Below, piece by piece: positions 47,490 to 58,150 of a stretch of DNA of 64,000 bases. The stretch covers positions 2,360,341-2,424,340 of the forward strand of contig KV748182.1 in NCBI GenBank assembly GCA_001692895.1, in the 5' to 3' direction. The notes beneath the pieces were generated by a model that searched no databases, was not told the origin of the DNA, and worked only from the letters and a program-made list of their open reading frames with translations. Within the stretch, counting starts at the first letter, position 1, and each line of letters opens with the position of its first letter. The translations under genes and the position numbers were made by a program. Origin of the DNA: Cenococcum geophilum 1.58 (lineage: Eukaryota > Ascomycota > Dothideomycetes > Gloniales > Gloniaceae).

Positions 47490-48312
47490 GAGGCTATAGG
47501 AGAATTAATCCCCTACTTTAGCTAATCCCCTACTTAAATAAGTCCCCTACTTGAACAAATCCCCTGCGGGAGCTAATGCCCATATATTTCGCCGCCCTAT
47601 AGAAACCAATCCCCTACTTTTAATAATCCCCTATAGGATCTAATCCCCTACTCTAATAAATCCCCTACGGGATCCACTCCCCTATAGGATCCACTCCCCT
47701 ACGGGATCCACTCCCCTATGGCAATAAATCCCCTACAGGATCCACTCCCCTACGGGATCCACTCCCCTACGGCAATAAATCCCCTATAGTAATAAATCCC
47801 CTGCGCTAACGAATCCCCTATAGGTGCTAATGCCTACGTGTTTTACCGCCCTATAGGAACCAATCCCCTACGGCTTATATTCCTATATGGCTTTTACTCC
47901 CCTACGGGGGCTAATAGCTATATTTTCCTCTCCTGTACGGGAACTAATGCCCTATAGCTTCTATTCTCTATTCCTAGATCCAGATACTATTAGCTATATC
48001 TTTTACTCCCCTATGGAATAAATCCCCTATAAATTCCGTTCCTATATATAGTAACTATATCTTCTACTGCCCTGTAAGAACTATACCCTATAGCTCCTAC
48101 TCCCATACGGCTTTTACTCCCCTATAAGAACTAATGGCGATTTTTTCCACTCCCCTACGGAAACTAATCTCCTATAGCTTGCGGTTCTCTATGGGGGTTA
48201 ATACCCGCTTTCTCCGTTACCTTATAGCTTTTAATTCCTTACAGGAACCAATACTTATATCTTTTACTCCCCTATAGGAACTAATGCCCTATAGCTTCTA
48301 TTCTCCTATTCC
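47490..48312 (+). repeat. Short tandem repeats 3' of FunK1 copy 2
   Basis: Irregular array of CCCCTACGGGATCCACT, CCCCTATAGGATCCACT and CCCCTATGGCAATAAAT units (17-20 bp). Many units centre on a small palindrome (CCCTAYGGG or CCTATAGG). It matches the tract at 11,750-12,345. Confidence 0.8.
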
Positions 48313-48559
48313 CAAATCTATAAATAATTCGCTTACGCTACTACCTACTATATAGGTCTTGTTGCTATAAGAGTAAGAAAGTAATTTTAAGAAAGTAATA
48401 AGTAATAATACTACTAGCTATAAGATCTATAAGACGTATTTAATACTTTATATATATAAGCGAATCTATATATATAAGTTTAAATTCTTAACTAGTCCAG
48501 CGCCTTTAAAGTTACTTTTAAAATCTTAGTTTAATATAAGAGCCTTGCCTAAATGCTTA

Positions 48560-50990
48560 TATATAAGTTTCTCCCCCTTACTTTTAGCTAAGCCATAACT
48601 AATCCGTATAGTGTTCTTAATCTAATATAGTATGTTAGCACTAGCCTCAAAACTCTCTCTTAAATATTGCCTTGCCTGTCTTCCGTTTAATTAATGGTTT
48701 AAAAGCCGCTCTATATCCTTTTTAGAGATATTAGCAGTAGTATTGGCTTACTTTAGGAAGGTTTTCCATACCTACTCTCTTGCTAGTTTCTTTAGCTCGT
48801 TATATCTAAGTGTAAGATGTATTCTACTCTATATAGCTGCATTAAATACGGTAATTCTGTTTGTTATGAGAAACATAATACCTTAGAAATACTCTATCTA
48901 TCGCAGGAAGACGGATACTAAGCTGTTACGTTAGACATTATTTAAAGTTCTTTTTATAAAAAAGACATTGGCCTTATCTAGAAGAAGGACAGCGCTCTAG
49001 CAGTAAATGTTCTTAACTATTAGAGCCAGGTTTTGTTCTAAATGGGCTAGATCCGTATTAAGGTCTCCTATATAAGCCTTATTATAGTCAGACTGGTATA
49101 TAAATATACTTATAAAGGGGAACAAACCACATAAAGGGGTCTCCTCTAATATTCGGCAAGTGCTTTAGCTATTAATGTCTTTCCTACCCTAGGTGGGCCA
49201 CTAAAACGGTCAGCCTTTAAAACAGCTAATGCCTTACCAGAAAACTTACTGTAGTAAGAAAACTAGGCCTTTCCCCTTCCCTTTAATTATATTATTAAAC
49301 TTTAATTTCCTAGACCTAGACTAGTAGCTCTTATAAGTCCTTAAAGTACCATTTTCTTATCCTCCTTAATTGCGAGTGACTTAAATGCTAAGGCATTCTA
49401 TTTAATATCCTTAATGTTAGCGACGGCAAATTTACCTATTAGTGCTTGTATTAGTATATATAATTCGCTAGCTCTAGAAACAGTATATAGAAAGCCTAAC
49501 CCTATTTTTTATCTGCTAAACTAAAGGCTAGGGCTGTTAGTAGACAGATTAGATACTTATTATCTCCTATCTCCTTAGGAACTAAACGCTAATTCTTTAC
49601 GTCCCCTTGCCAATTGGTCCCTTAATTAATTACGCTTATTCCGTACGCATCTATAGCGATTAGTTGCTTGCTATAGTTAGGATTCTAATAATAAAATGCT
49701 ATCGCGTCCACCATAATGCGGCCGCTTATAGAAAATCTCAACGGGCCATCTTTAGTCCAGAAAAATACGATCCCTTTATATTTACGGTAGTTAATATCTC
49801 TTAAAGACACGAACTTCTAGCTATTACTAATAAGATCCTACTTTATCTCGGCTTGTCTCTTATAACGCTCTAGCGGAAATACTTTAAGAGATATAATTTT
49901 TATAGTTAAACAGAATTCCGGAATAGAGAGGGTGGTTTTTACCTCGCCAAACGCCTTCCTATTATAGCTAAAATAGTAACAGTTAAGTTCGAAGCTCTTT
50001 TCGCCAAAAAGTGAGGTTTTAAAGTTGCCTAAATTATATATAAGGCATCTTAATTAATCCAAGCCTTCGTAAATCGTAAGAACATGCGTATTTGGTTTAA
50101 ATAAGGCCCAAAGAAAATTGAAATTAATTTCGCTATAGTGTAGAAGCGGCAGGAGACTATTAGTTATAGGCGCGAAATGGTCTTTAAGGAATTTTAGTAA
50201 CCCCTAAAAGTATTTAGCGCCGATTAAGTTGGGAGAAAGACTCTCCTAGTATGTTTTTAACTAGGGTAGGAAATTAAATATAAGGTTTATAGGAATCTAG
50301 AAGTTAAATTAGAATAAGCTATATCTATAAAAAGGTCCACTTACTATAGGCTTGTCTTCCCGAAGGGAGATAGCTTATACGCCGTTTAGCACCACCTATA
50401 AGGCGTCTCTTACTTCTCCTAAATTTATACTTAGGTACGTACTGCAGTCTTTCTTATCCTTTTCTGGCTTAAAGTCAGCATCTAAGTTAATATATTTAAA
50501 GGCACCTAAAAGATAAACTAAATTTCTTCCGAAGGATATAAATATACTAATTATATATATCACGCTCACTTAACGTATCCGGCGAAGTCTCTATAGTCTT
50601 ATACTGGCAGTTTTATTTATCCCAGCTGTAGTAAACGCTATATTAGCGTATTTCTAAGTATATTTTAGGGATTTCGCGAATATACATCTTATTTAACACC
50701 TTAACTTTAACCTTAGAACCTCTTACTTCGGGTATCTCTTTAACCCCTAAACTCGTAGGGGGAGGTAGAGGAGGTAGAGGAGGTGGAGGAGGTTAGGCCG
50801 CTTAGACTATCTTTAATACGGCTATAAGCACTTTAACTATAAGATGCTGCGCTAACTGCCTATAATATATATGCGTTTAGCTTAGACTACTAGGGGGGGT
50901 ATTATAAGGCAGTAAAGGCGCTGGCGTAACGGGCTTAGATATAACTGGTATTATTACTCTATAAAGCTTTAGTAATATAACACTGATCTA
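48560..50990 (-). pseudogene. Second AAA+ ATPase pseudogene
   Basis: Minus-strand reading from a Pro-rich leader (PPPPPLPPLPP, 50,757-50,801). It continues to VKEIPEVRGSKVKVLNKMYI, a long N-terminal domain, and an ATPase domain with an intact-looking Walker A (FSGPPRVGKTLIAKALAEY, plus-strand 49,170-49,235). Walker B reads SAVLLLDKANVFF near 48,960-49,000; the Asp is kept, while Lys and Asn replace Glu and Asp. IMFLITNRI (sensor 1) and SRIHLTLRYNEL follow. The same broad family as the gene at 575-11,290, but the two differ enough not to be recent copies. The domain order suggests an ATP-driven remodelling factor of unknown target. RIP-type stops throughout. Confidence 0.8.
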
Positions 50991-51272
50991 AAGAAGGAGC
51001 TAAGTGGAAAGTGGAGCTAGATAGTATTGTTTTTTAGGCTAGATCCGCCCTTTTCTTATATAATATAAGCTGTGCTATAGGTATATCTATACCCCTCTTC
51101 TAATAATAAGCTACCTTCCCCAATTAATCCTAGCAAACTTTAGTTAAGACATATTAATATCGTCTCCGTTATGGTAAATAAAGCTATAGTATATGTGCTT
51201 ACCGTACCTGTAGAAATAGTCCCCTAGCTTATATACGGGATTTCAACTCCAGCACTAGAGCGAGCTTAAAAA

Positions 51273-51332
51273 AAGACATTGCCTAAAGTATAGAAGTGCT
51301 CTAATTAACATATAGGAGATAGGCAATGTCTT
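51273..51332. repeat. Short inverted repeat (AAGACATTGCC/GGCAATGTCTT)
   Basis: Perfect 11-bp arms at 51,273-51,283 and 51,322-51,332 with a 38-bp loop. It may be a tiny hairpin element or regulatory structure between the two divergent genes on either side. Confidence 0.55.
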
Positions 51333-51444
51333 AGGTCGAATTAAAGATATAAGTGCAGAATTAGTGCTAGCAATGCTAGCCGGATTGCAGCAAGCGATCT
51401 GGCTATGCATTGTTTATCTAGGGGAAGTGGCATATAATTGGGCT

Positions 51445-51600
51445 AACCGTCCCGTCCCGTCCCATCCCGTCTCGTCTTGTCTCGTCTCATCTCGTCTCTT
51501 CCCTTCCCTTCCCTTCCTCCTTTCCTTCCCGTCTCTTTTTATCCCGCTCTTTCTTATCTTAGCTCTCTTTATCCTTCTCTTTATTCTTAGTTAAACTTCT
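51445..51600. repeat. Pyrimidine-rich pentanucleotide tract (TCCCG/TCTCG)n
   Basis: Runs of CCCGT, CTCGT and CCCTT units upstream of the next gene on the plus strand. CT-rich tracts like this are common just before fungal transcription starts. It is hardly touched by RIP. Confidence 0.75.
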
Positions 51601-51616
51601 AATAGTACCAAATGAC

Positions 51617-52560
51617 TAGTTTTACGAGCTACTTAAGGAAAAAAGAAAGACGTTCGACGCTAATATATATCCATTACCCTCCTACCAGAACAACGCGTTT
51701 AAATCATGCCTTAAGGTACTATAAGAAAACGTGATATCCTTAGAGAAACGATCAAGCTCGCGACAAAGTGTAAAGCTACATACACGCACTCTATTAACGG
51801 ACGTTTTCATCAGCTTAGGTCCTAAAATATTCTTCCTATACACTTTAATAGCGCCTATCTCAAAGCTAGCAACAATATCGGTAAAAAACCTCCTCCGAGA
51901 GCTTCGAGAATAGTAGGAGAGTTACCCCCACCCCCGCAGTCTTATAGTTGCTGTAAGTACACTTTATAAGGCCAATTTAATTAGCACGTTAATTCCTTCG
52001 CCTCTAAAACGTCTATCTTTAGAGGTAGATCCCTCTACTAGTATAAAAGAGCCTTATATTTTAAATAAATTATTAATAAATATTATTAGAGGAACACCTA
52101 ACATTAGCCTAAGACTTTTGGTTATTAGAGAGGCATTCTAAAGCTCTAATCCCTTAGGACGCTTATTAAACGCTTGGTATATAAGTCTTAAGTACTCGTT
52201 AATTAGTTACTTATATATTTTAGAGCCAGATTTATTATAAAAGGAAAGTATAATCTTATCTAATAATCCTAAAACCAATAGTTAGATACCTTGTTCCCCA
52301 AATTTAATATATTAATACTTATCTAAGATAAACGCTTCTTCTAAGAGTCCTCCAAGCGCCATTATACTAGTATATCATTAAGTTATAAATAAACCACCAT
52401 TAAAGCGTCCCCAGTTAAAATTATAGCAAACTCTAGGTCTATAAAATGACCTTTAATAAGATATTATATCTGTGGTTAACATTAAACAGGAAATCCAATA
52501 TTGCTAGGGAAGGGCTAGTACTTATCTTTCTTATTTATAAGGCGCCATATAATTAAAAAT
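51617..52560 (+). pseudogene. Unrecognised gene, first third nearly unmutated
   Basis: One frame runs from about 51,617 to 52,560. The first ~300 bp have almost no stops: FYELLKEKRKTFDANIYPLP, then NAFKSCLKVL, ENVISLEKRSSSRQSVKL, IFFLYTLIAPISKLATISVK and NLLRELRE. Downstream the same frame has RIP-type stops (IKEPYILNKLLINIIRGTPN, LVIREAF). The start codon is unclear: an ATG at 51,612 is out of frame and the GTG at 51,731 is unlikely in a eukaryote. No family was recognised. Low mutation load in the first part suggests it was unique sequence, or that RIP faded across it. Confidence 0.45.
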
Positions 52561-53559
52561 CTCCCTAAGCCATTTCGCACCAGGATAGAAATAAGCAATT
52601 TATAAAGAAAGGAAAAAGAGAGCGGAGGACTAGCGGTTATAAATTGCCTATCTATATATATGCCAGAAATAGACAATAAGGACGCTCTTTTATTAGTTAA
52701 GATCGGCTACAAAAATAGATAGAATATCTTTAAATTATTTGGTTTGGGGGACCTAGATACTTTAAAGTTTTAGGAAAATACTATAAAAGAAGCTAAAGAT
52801 TAACTCTTATCCACAATAAATGGCATATATCGCTTTAGGTTACCACTTATTACTACCTCTTCTTATTACCTCTTCTCTAACTTAACCCGTGCCCTTATTA
52901 TATAGCATTTATACCCAGTAAGAACCTCTCTTGTTACTTATCCATCTTCTATACCTAAATATTTAACTAGCTTTCCTTCGCCGTCTTTAATATTGCATAA
53001 TCTGCCTTTAAATATCATAGTTATATCCTCCGTTATCTTAAATATATAACCTCCAATCTCCTCCTATTCCCCACTAATCGCCTTATCCCCGGCCTTAGCG
53101 GATATAATCTATATAGCTAGAAATGCGACTACGCAAGTCAGCGGGACTAGTGGCTATAAAAGAGAGGTATTCTATAGACGTGTAATATTAAGCAAATATT
53201 ATCTTTTATAAAGCGTTTTTAATTATAGATAGCCATCTAAGGAGGAATAGCGGCTGATTTAGGAATTTATTTTAGAATAAAAGGCCGTAAAGCACATGCG
53301 CATTAAAGCACAACTATTATAGAAGATATAAGTAATTAGGCATATACTGCGCGGAATAGCCAAGCTAATATTTACCTTAATAGCAAGAATAGAATTGCTA
53401 GATAACTATAAGAGGCAGAACGTAAAAAGCATAAAAGGAGGTAGATTATAGGCTTAAACGGAGAGCAGCTTTACGGAACTGCGCTACGAATAATTAGCGA
53501 AGTAGGGTTAAAGGAAATTTATAAGGGAAAATAGAGGTATTACTGCAGTTAATAGGTTT
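52561..53559. other. AT-rich region, possible continuation of neighbouring genes
   Basis: Both strands have coding-like stretches with RIP-type stops. The minus strand may be the 3' part of the gene at 53,560-54,143. No motif was recognised. Confidence 0.3.
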
Positions 53560-54143
53560 ATAGCTACTTAGTTATTAATGCCTAATAGAAAGGCTTATAT
53601 AAAAGAATTGCTAAGCGGCTACCTCTCGGACTAAGCTGCGGCCGGATTTGCCCTGCCCTACTATCAAAGCTTTCTAGCGCAGAATATTATGTATATAATT
53701 AGGCCACCAGCTAAACAACGGGTAAGGCGTCCACTATAATGCGCATTTCAACTATACATTAGCCGAAGTCTAGGGGATTAGAGTTACTAGATATATATAG
53801 CCCCTCCACTAACTAAAATATCTCTAAGGATTAGATTCTTATAGCTTGTTCTTATTTATAAGGCAAATTAACTATAGCTAGTTTATACGCCTTTACATCG
53901 TATATATAAGTTAATCAATTATTAACGCCTAACTTTATATTATTCGGACTACCGCTCAGTTTCAACTATATTACATAATTTTAATTAGCTAGCCAAGTTA
54001 TAAACGTAGTTTTAGCCTTACATTTTCTATCGTCTGTAGCGTTATAAGTGGTAATAAGTAGCTCTTGCTTACCGCCCTTAAAAAAGTAATACTCTTATAG
54101 ACCTTTTTATGCGGCCCTTAAGCTTACAGCTTTAGACGACATT
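53560..54143 (-). pseudogene. Unrecognised gene relic
   Basis: Minus-strand ATG at 54,143 starts MSSKAVSLRAA and a single frame of nearly 200 codons with RIP-type stops only: FFKGGKQELLITTYNATDDR, KAKTTFIT, LKLSGSPNNIKLGVNN, YDVKAYKLAIVNLPYK, VEMRIIVDALPVV and SFDSRAGQIRPQLSPRGSRL. No domain known to me. The frame appears to continue left of 53,560. Confidence 0.45.
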
Positions 54144-54880
54144 ATAGTTAGGCGATTATATATAGTATAGCCGGCAGTATAGTTTATAAGGGCTTAACTT
54201 TTTTAAATTAGAAATTATAGGACGTTATAAGAAATGCGCTATAAATAGAATAAGCCAAAAGTAGAACCTAAAGCTAGAAAAAGATCTCTAAACCAAAAAG
54301 AAGGGCACTACAATTACTACCGTCTCTTCCGCCCGGCAGGCCGGCCCCCTTTCTTCTACGCGGTAGGCCAGGCCTTTAATTTCAAATAGTAATACGCCTA
54401 TAGTAATCTAAGACTTCTTTCTAGAAAGCGGTCTTTAATCTATTCCTATAGAAGATTACGTCCTTTCTTTAATTTAATAAGCAGCGCGTCTTCCTCTTCA
54501 GTGAATTTTATTCTAGACTTTAGCCCTTAGGGCTTTAGCTCCTAGGGCTGCTCAACTAGGTTAAAAGGTAAAGGGAATTATTAAGGAAGGATATCTAGTG
54601 CATATAACCCATCTTTCTAGCGCCTAAAAGCTGCTTAGAGTAAAATTTCTTCCGAATTAGCATTTAAGGTGGCTCCTGGTATTGCTTTATTGGAGTTAAA
54701 GCCAGAGGCGGGGCTTAGTAGCGGTTTTTAGGTATAGAGGCAATTATATATAGGGGATACAACCCACTTATAATAATTGCTAGTAAGCGCAATGCTTTAG
54801 TTAGACGCATGCATAGATAAAATTAAAGAGGAATAGTAAGACCGCTGGAGATAATACTTCGTAACACGCTTTACCTTTAA
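54144..54880. other. Spacer with a GC-rich patch
   Basis: 54,325-54,375 is GC-rich (CCGGCAGGCCGGCC palindrome-like core) against an AT-rich background. No gene was recognised. Confidence 0.35.
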
Positions 54881-54899
54881 TTAACTAGTAATAGGGGTT

Positions 54900-56181
54900 A
54901 GTAATCCTCATTACCCTATACACCCGCGGGCCTCATTACCCTTATCGCTATTACTACTGTCATTATCCCTAAAGTCGTCATTACCCATATCGTCACTATT
55001 ATTACTTCCGTTGCTATAGTTCTCGGCCTTATCTTCGTCTATAACGTTCTCGCCATCTTTATTATCGCTTTCTTTAGCTAAGCCGTTAACAAGATTATCT
55101 AGAATACAATTACGACTTTTATTAGCCCCATTCTTTAATAGTCTAGTATTATAAGGAGATATATAGTACCAAGAGAAGGAGCTAGTGGGCCACGCAGTAA
55201 AGGCTGCTCGCTCCTTAATACCGTCACCATTATTAAGGCTAAGGGTAGGAGAGCTAGAAGGCGTAATCCTCCGGGAAGCAGGTAACCTTTATTACTTCCT
55301 AGGTCGTACGCTCTCGCTACTCTTACTAACAGAAGTATTAGAGATATAATTAATGCTACCTAGTTAATTAAGCTAATTAGACCTCCGCTTTTTTAACTTC
55401 TCGGCTCCTAAAGACTCTTAACTAGCAGCCACTAATATCCTAAGCTTTTACCTAAACTGCGAAGTAGTTCTAATGCGACGCCCCTTAGCTAAATTATCCG
55501 TTTAATTGCTGTTTAGCGTTGAGGGTATAGTACGATTATGCGTAGGTACGCGTATCTCCTCTTCCAGCGCTTCTAACAAAGGTAGCTCTTTATTATCTTT
55601 ATTGCCCTTACCACTACTATTATTCCTATTATCTACTAATTATTAAATAAGGCCATTGTAAATTAAAAGGGAAAGCGTATACCTAATCTATAAGGTATTA
55701 GTCGATTATCGGCTTTATTAACTTTGTTATTAATATTACTAGCTTTATTACCCTTAGTTTCTAAGTCCAGATTGGCTGTATCATCTTTAATAACTATTAG
55801 ATTTGCTATTAGTTATTAAAACTACATATTTAAAACTTCTAGGGAAAGAGGGAGAGTAGTAGGGTAATTACTAGGATAATTACCTTAATTACTTCCTCCA
55901 GAGACTTAACTGTCATTTCTATCCCTATAGAAATCTTCCTTATTGTCCTCGTTATCCTTATTATCCTCGTAATACTTATTATTAGCTTTCTTATAATTAT
56001 ATATAGGGTCTATAGGCGCTTTATTAGACGGAATATCTAAATTAAGGCCCTAGGTGGAATAATATACTATTAAGTGCCCAAGCTTATAATGCTTCTTAAC
56101 TTTTTAGGGGGAAAAGAGGTACTCCCCTGCTCCTCCTTTCAGGCTTACTACTCGCGTTTTTCTTAAGGGCTGTAATTGCAT
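54900..56181 (-). pseudogene. Unrecognised acidic, low-complexity protein relic
   Basis: Minus-strand ATG at 56,181 starts MQLQPLRKTRVVSLKGGAGE. In the next frame a long Asp/Asn/Glu-rich text follows (NNKYYEDNKDNEDNKEDFYR). Later come a Ser/Arg-rich part (RRITPSSSPTLSLNNGD) and another acidic tail (ESDNKDGENVIDEDKAENYS, NSDKGNEARG) near 54,930-55,090. The protein looks disordered, as many fungal chromatin-associated or accessory proteins do. The frame change after the start may be an intron. No domain was recognised. Confidence 0.45.
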
Positions 56182-58104
56182 AGTGCTAAGATAAAGCTAT
56201 TAATTTTTTAGGGGGACTAGTATAGAAATTATTCTTATTAAGTGAAATTTTAAAAGGAATACAAAATAAAGACTAAGGTAGTGCTAACGTTATTATTATT
56301 AGAGTTACTATTATTTTATAGCTTTTAAAAGCTTTAAGGGGGAATTAAAGGTCTTTTTAAGTGCACGTTAGTTCTCCCTTCGCCGCTAGCACTTACCTAT
56401 CGCCCCTTACCCTTTACCCCTTACCTAAGTTTCTTATTAAATTAAAGCATTTAATATATGCGCCTCTGGCATAGACTGGGGTTAATTACCGTTTATAAAG
56501 TATAAAGGTTTGCAAGGGCTTAAATTCCTAGCACCTAATTAACACCCTTAGCAAATTGCGATTAAACCATATCTATCCATCTAAGCTAGTATATTTAGCT
56601 TTAACACAGTTATTACATCTAGCCCCTTATTAGGAGGTTAGTGGCTTAAATTCTCTACCCTTATTCCTTAGTAAAGGGCAGTGCTAACGTATCTATTCAC
56701 TTCCTAATAATGCCAATCCAGCTAATCTTCTGCGCCGCTCGTATTAATAGGATATAAAGCCCCACTTATATATGCGCGTTATAAGCTATCTATAACGGAA
56801 GGAGGTAGTATTATTATTAGTGGTAGGCGGGGTTCTCTAATACTAACCACCTAGTGACGGATACGCCTGCCGCTTATATGGTGATTGTATACAGATACAT
56901 AAATAAACTAGGTAAAGGACTGCATAGGGTACTACATAAGGTGCTATATAATGCTCGCCCTCCTAACATGGCTGGCTGGTATTAGATTCCTTTATAGTCG
57001 TGCCGCAGTGCTATAGATCTATTATACGCCTAAAAGCTACAACCTTCTAATTTTAATCTAGGTAGTTCCTACTATAGCCCCATAGCTTAGAAGGCCGGAT
57101 TATCAATCCTTTACCACTCTGCCGCTAAGTAGTTAGGCAGAGCTAACAGCCCCTTAGCCCTAAACTAGTAGATTAAACGGTGTCTCTAAAACATCTGTGG
57201 TAATACAACTATACCACTAGGTAGGTATGCATAGCCACCCAGGCAATACTCTATATAATGTCCGTTTAAATAATACCTAACACAGCCCTATATAGGGTGG
57301 TTGCTTAAATCGGCGACATCTAGCTGATTTTCCGCTGGGTAGCCTAATAGGCATACTAGCTATAATATAGGTGGCTTTAGCCATCGGTAAATGCTAAAGT
57401 GGGCCGTCTAACTAACAGCATATCCTAGGTAAGAAAATAGCGCGTAGGTTAGCTAAAACGAGTGCGACATAAGCTCGCTTAAGCCCTTAAGGGGGCGGAT
57501 ACGGCACGCCTGTCCCTCCCTACCTTAGAAGGAGATATGCAGCAGAGTTAAATAAGACAATAGTGCTGACGCGGCTGGTAACTGCGGAATTCCCCTAACC
57601 CCCTTCTTATAGGACGGTTGCGGACTAACGCTATCTAGAAGGCAAAAGAAGAGAGGGTGTATATAAGAAAGAGAATAGAATTGTAAGGATATAGACGCGC
57701 TTAGCGGACAGAGGTGGCGCTAAAAGAGCTTAATAAAAATTAAAGCCATCGGCTCTAGAGGCGGGAATTAAGAGAGGAGGTTAAGACCGTCTATACATTA
57801 CCGTAGAATAGAAACTCACCTATTGGAAAGGCCGTAGTTAACTATATTAATTGTTAGTCTAAGATACGGGGGAATAAAGTAATAAGTGGGCTAGACTTGC
57901 ATATATATTAGCGCTAAAGGGACGGCAGAAATACCTTAATGTAACTATACCAGGGACTAGCAGCAAGAAGAGGAGGAGGCGCAGTGTTAGAAGAAAGGAA
58001 AGATGGAGGATAAGAGGAAAAGTAGCGAGAGAAATGGCCTTTTATGGTTAAGGTCAAGGGGCAGTCTTGGCTTGGCCGGGGTCAACAAGCGAGGGCGCCT
58101 TGCC
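56182..58104. other. Less RIP-mutated 3' margin of the Starship-like block
   Basis: GC rises here and CpA/TpG are better kept, notably 56,380-57,540 and 57,960-58,140. No coding frame with family resemblance was found. A purine-rich run (GCAAGAAGAGGAGGAGGCGC) lies near 57,961. A tRNA-like stretch lies at 57,060-57,135. Confidence 0.4.
57060..57135 (-). other. tRNA-like sequence (weak)
   Basis: On the minus strand TTAGCGGCAGAGTGGTAAAG resembles a tRNA D arm with A box. A TTGATAA loop sits where the anticodon loop would be, and CTATGGGGCTATAGTAGG follows in the T-arm position. An acceptor stem of AACTACT with AGTAG can be drawn. Pairing in the anticodon and T stems is poor, so this is at most a tRNA relic or tRNA-derived SINE end. 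Confidence 0.25.
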
Positions 58105-58140
58105 CGTAAAGGAAGCCTCTATTTCCTGATGCAGTTTCCC
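58105..58140 (-). repeat. Candidate right terminal inverted repeat of the Starship-like element
   Basis: Inverted partner of 23,496-23,531, about 70% matched over the first 27 positions. Ten bases (GCGTAACAAA) separate it from the heptamer ATAACTA at the Copia boundary. Confidence 0.5.
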
Positions 58141-58150
58141 GCGTAACAAA

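Larger units (their letters stand above)
43705..48380 (+). repeat. FunK1-bearing repeat unit, copy 2 (inside the Starship-like block)
   Basis: Inverted copy of 11,665-16,080. It has the same order: upstream region with GATCTTGTTCTAAGAACTA-type blocks (43,800-44,110), kinase gene, then the short-repeat tract. It is clearly better preserved than copy 1 in the repeat tract and parts of the kinase. It lies inside the Starship-like block while copy 1 lies outside, so at least one copying event crossed that boundary. Confidence 0.7.
23479..58150 (+). mobile_element. Starship-like giant transposon (about 34.7 kb), degraded
   Basis: Block that separates the two parts of the second Copia element. Starships are fungal mobile elements moved by a DUF3435 tyrosine recombinase encoded at the 5' edge. 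Here such a gene (24,019-26,600) is the first gene inside the left edge and reads inward. The edges carry an imperfect inverted repeat: left GGGAAGACGCAGCCGGATTT (from 23,496) and right, reverse complement, GGGAAACTGCATCAGGAAAT (from 58,140), each followed by GAGGCT. The heptamer ATAACTA abuts both edges (23,472-23,478 and 58,151-58,157), as a target duplication would. Cargo resembles accessory fungal genes, all RIP-mutated. The inverted repeat is only about 70% matched, and the flanking Copia is not complete, so a clean single insertion is not proven. Confidence 0.6.
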
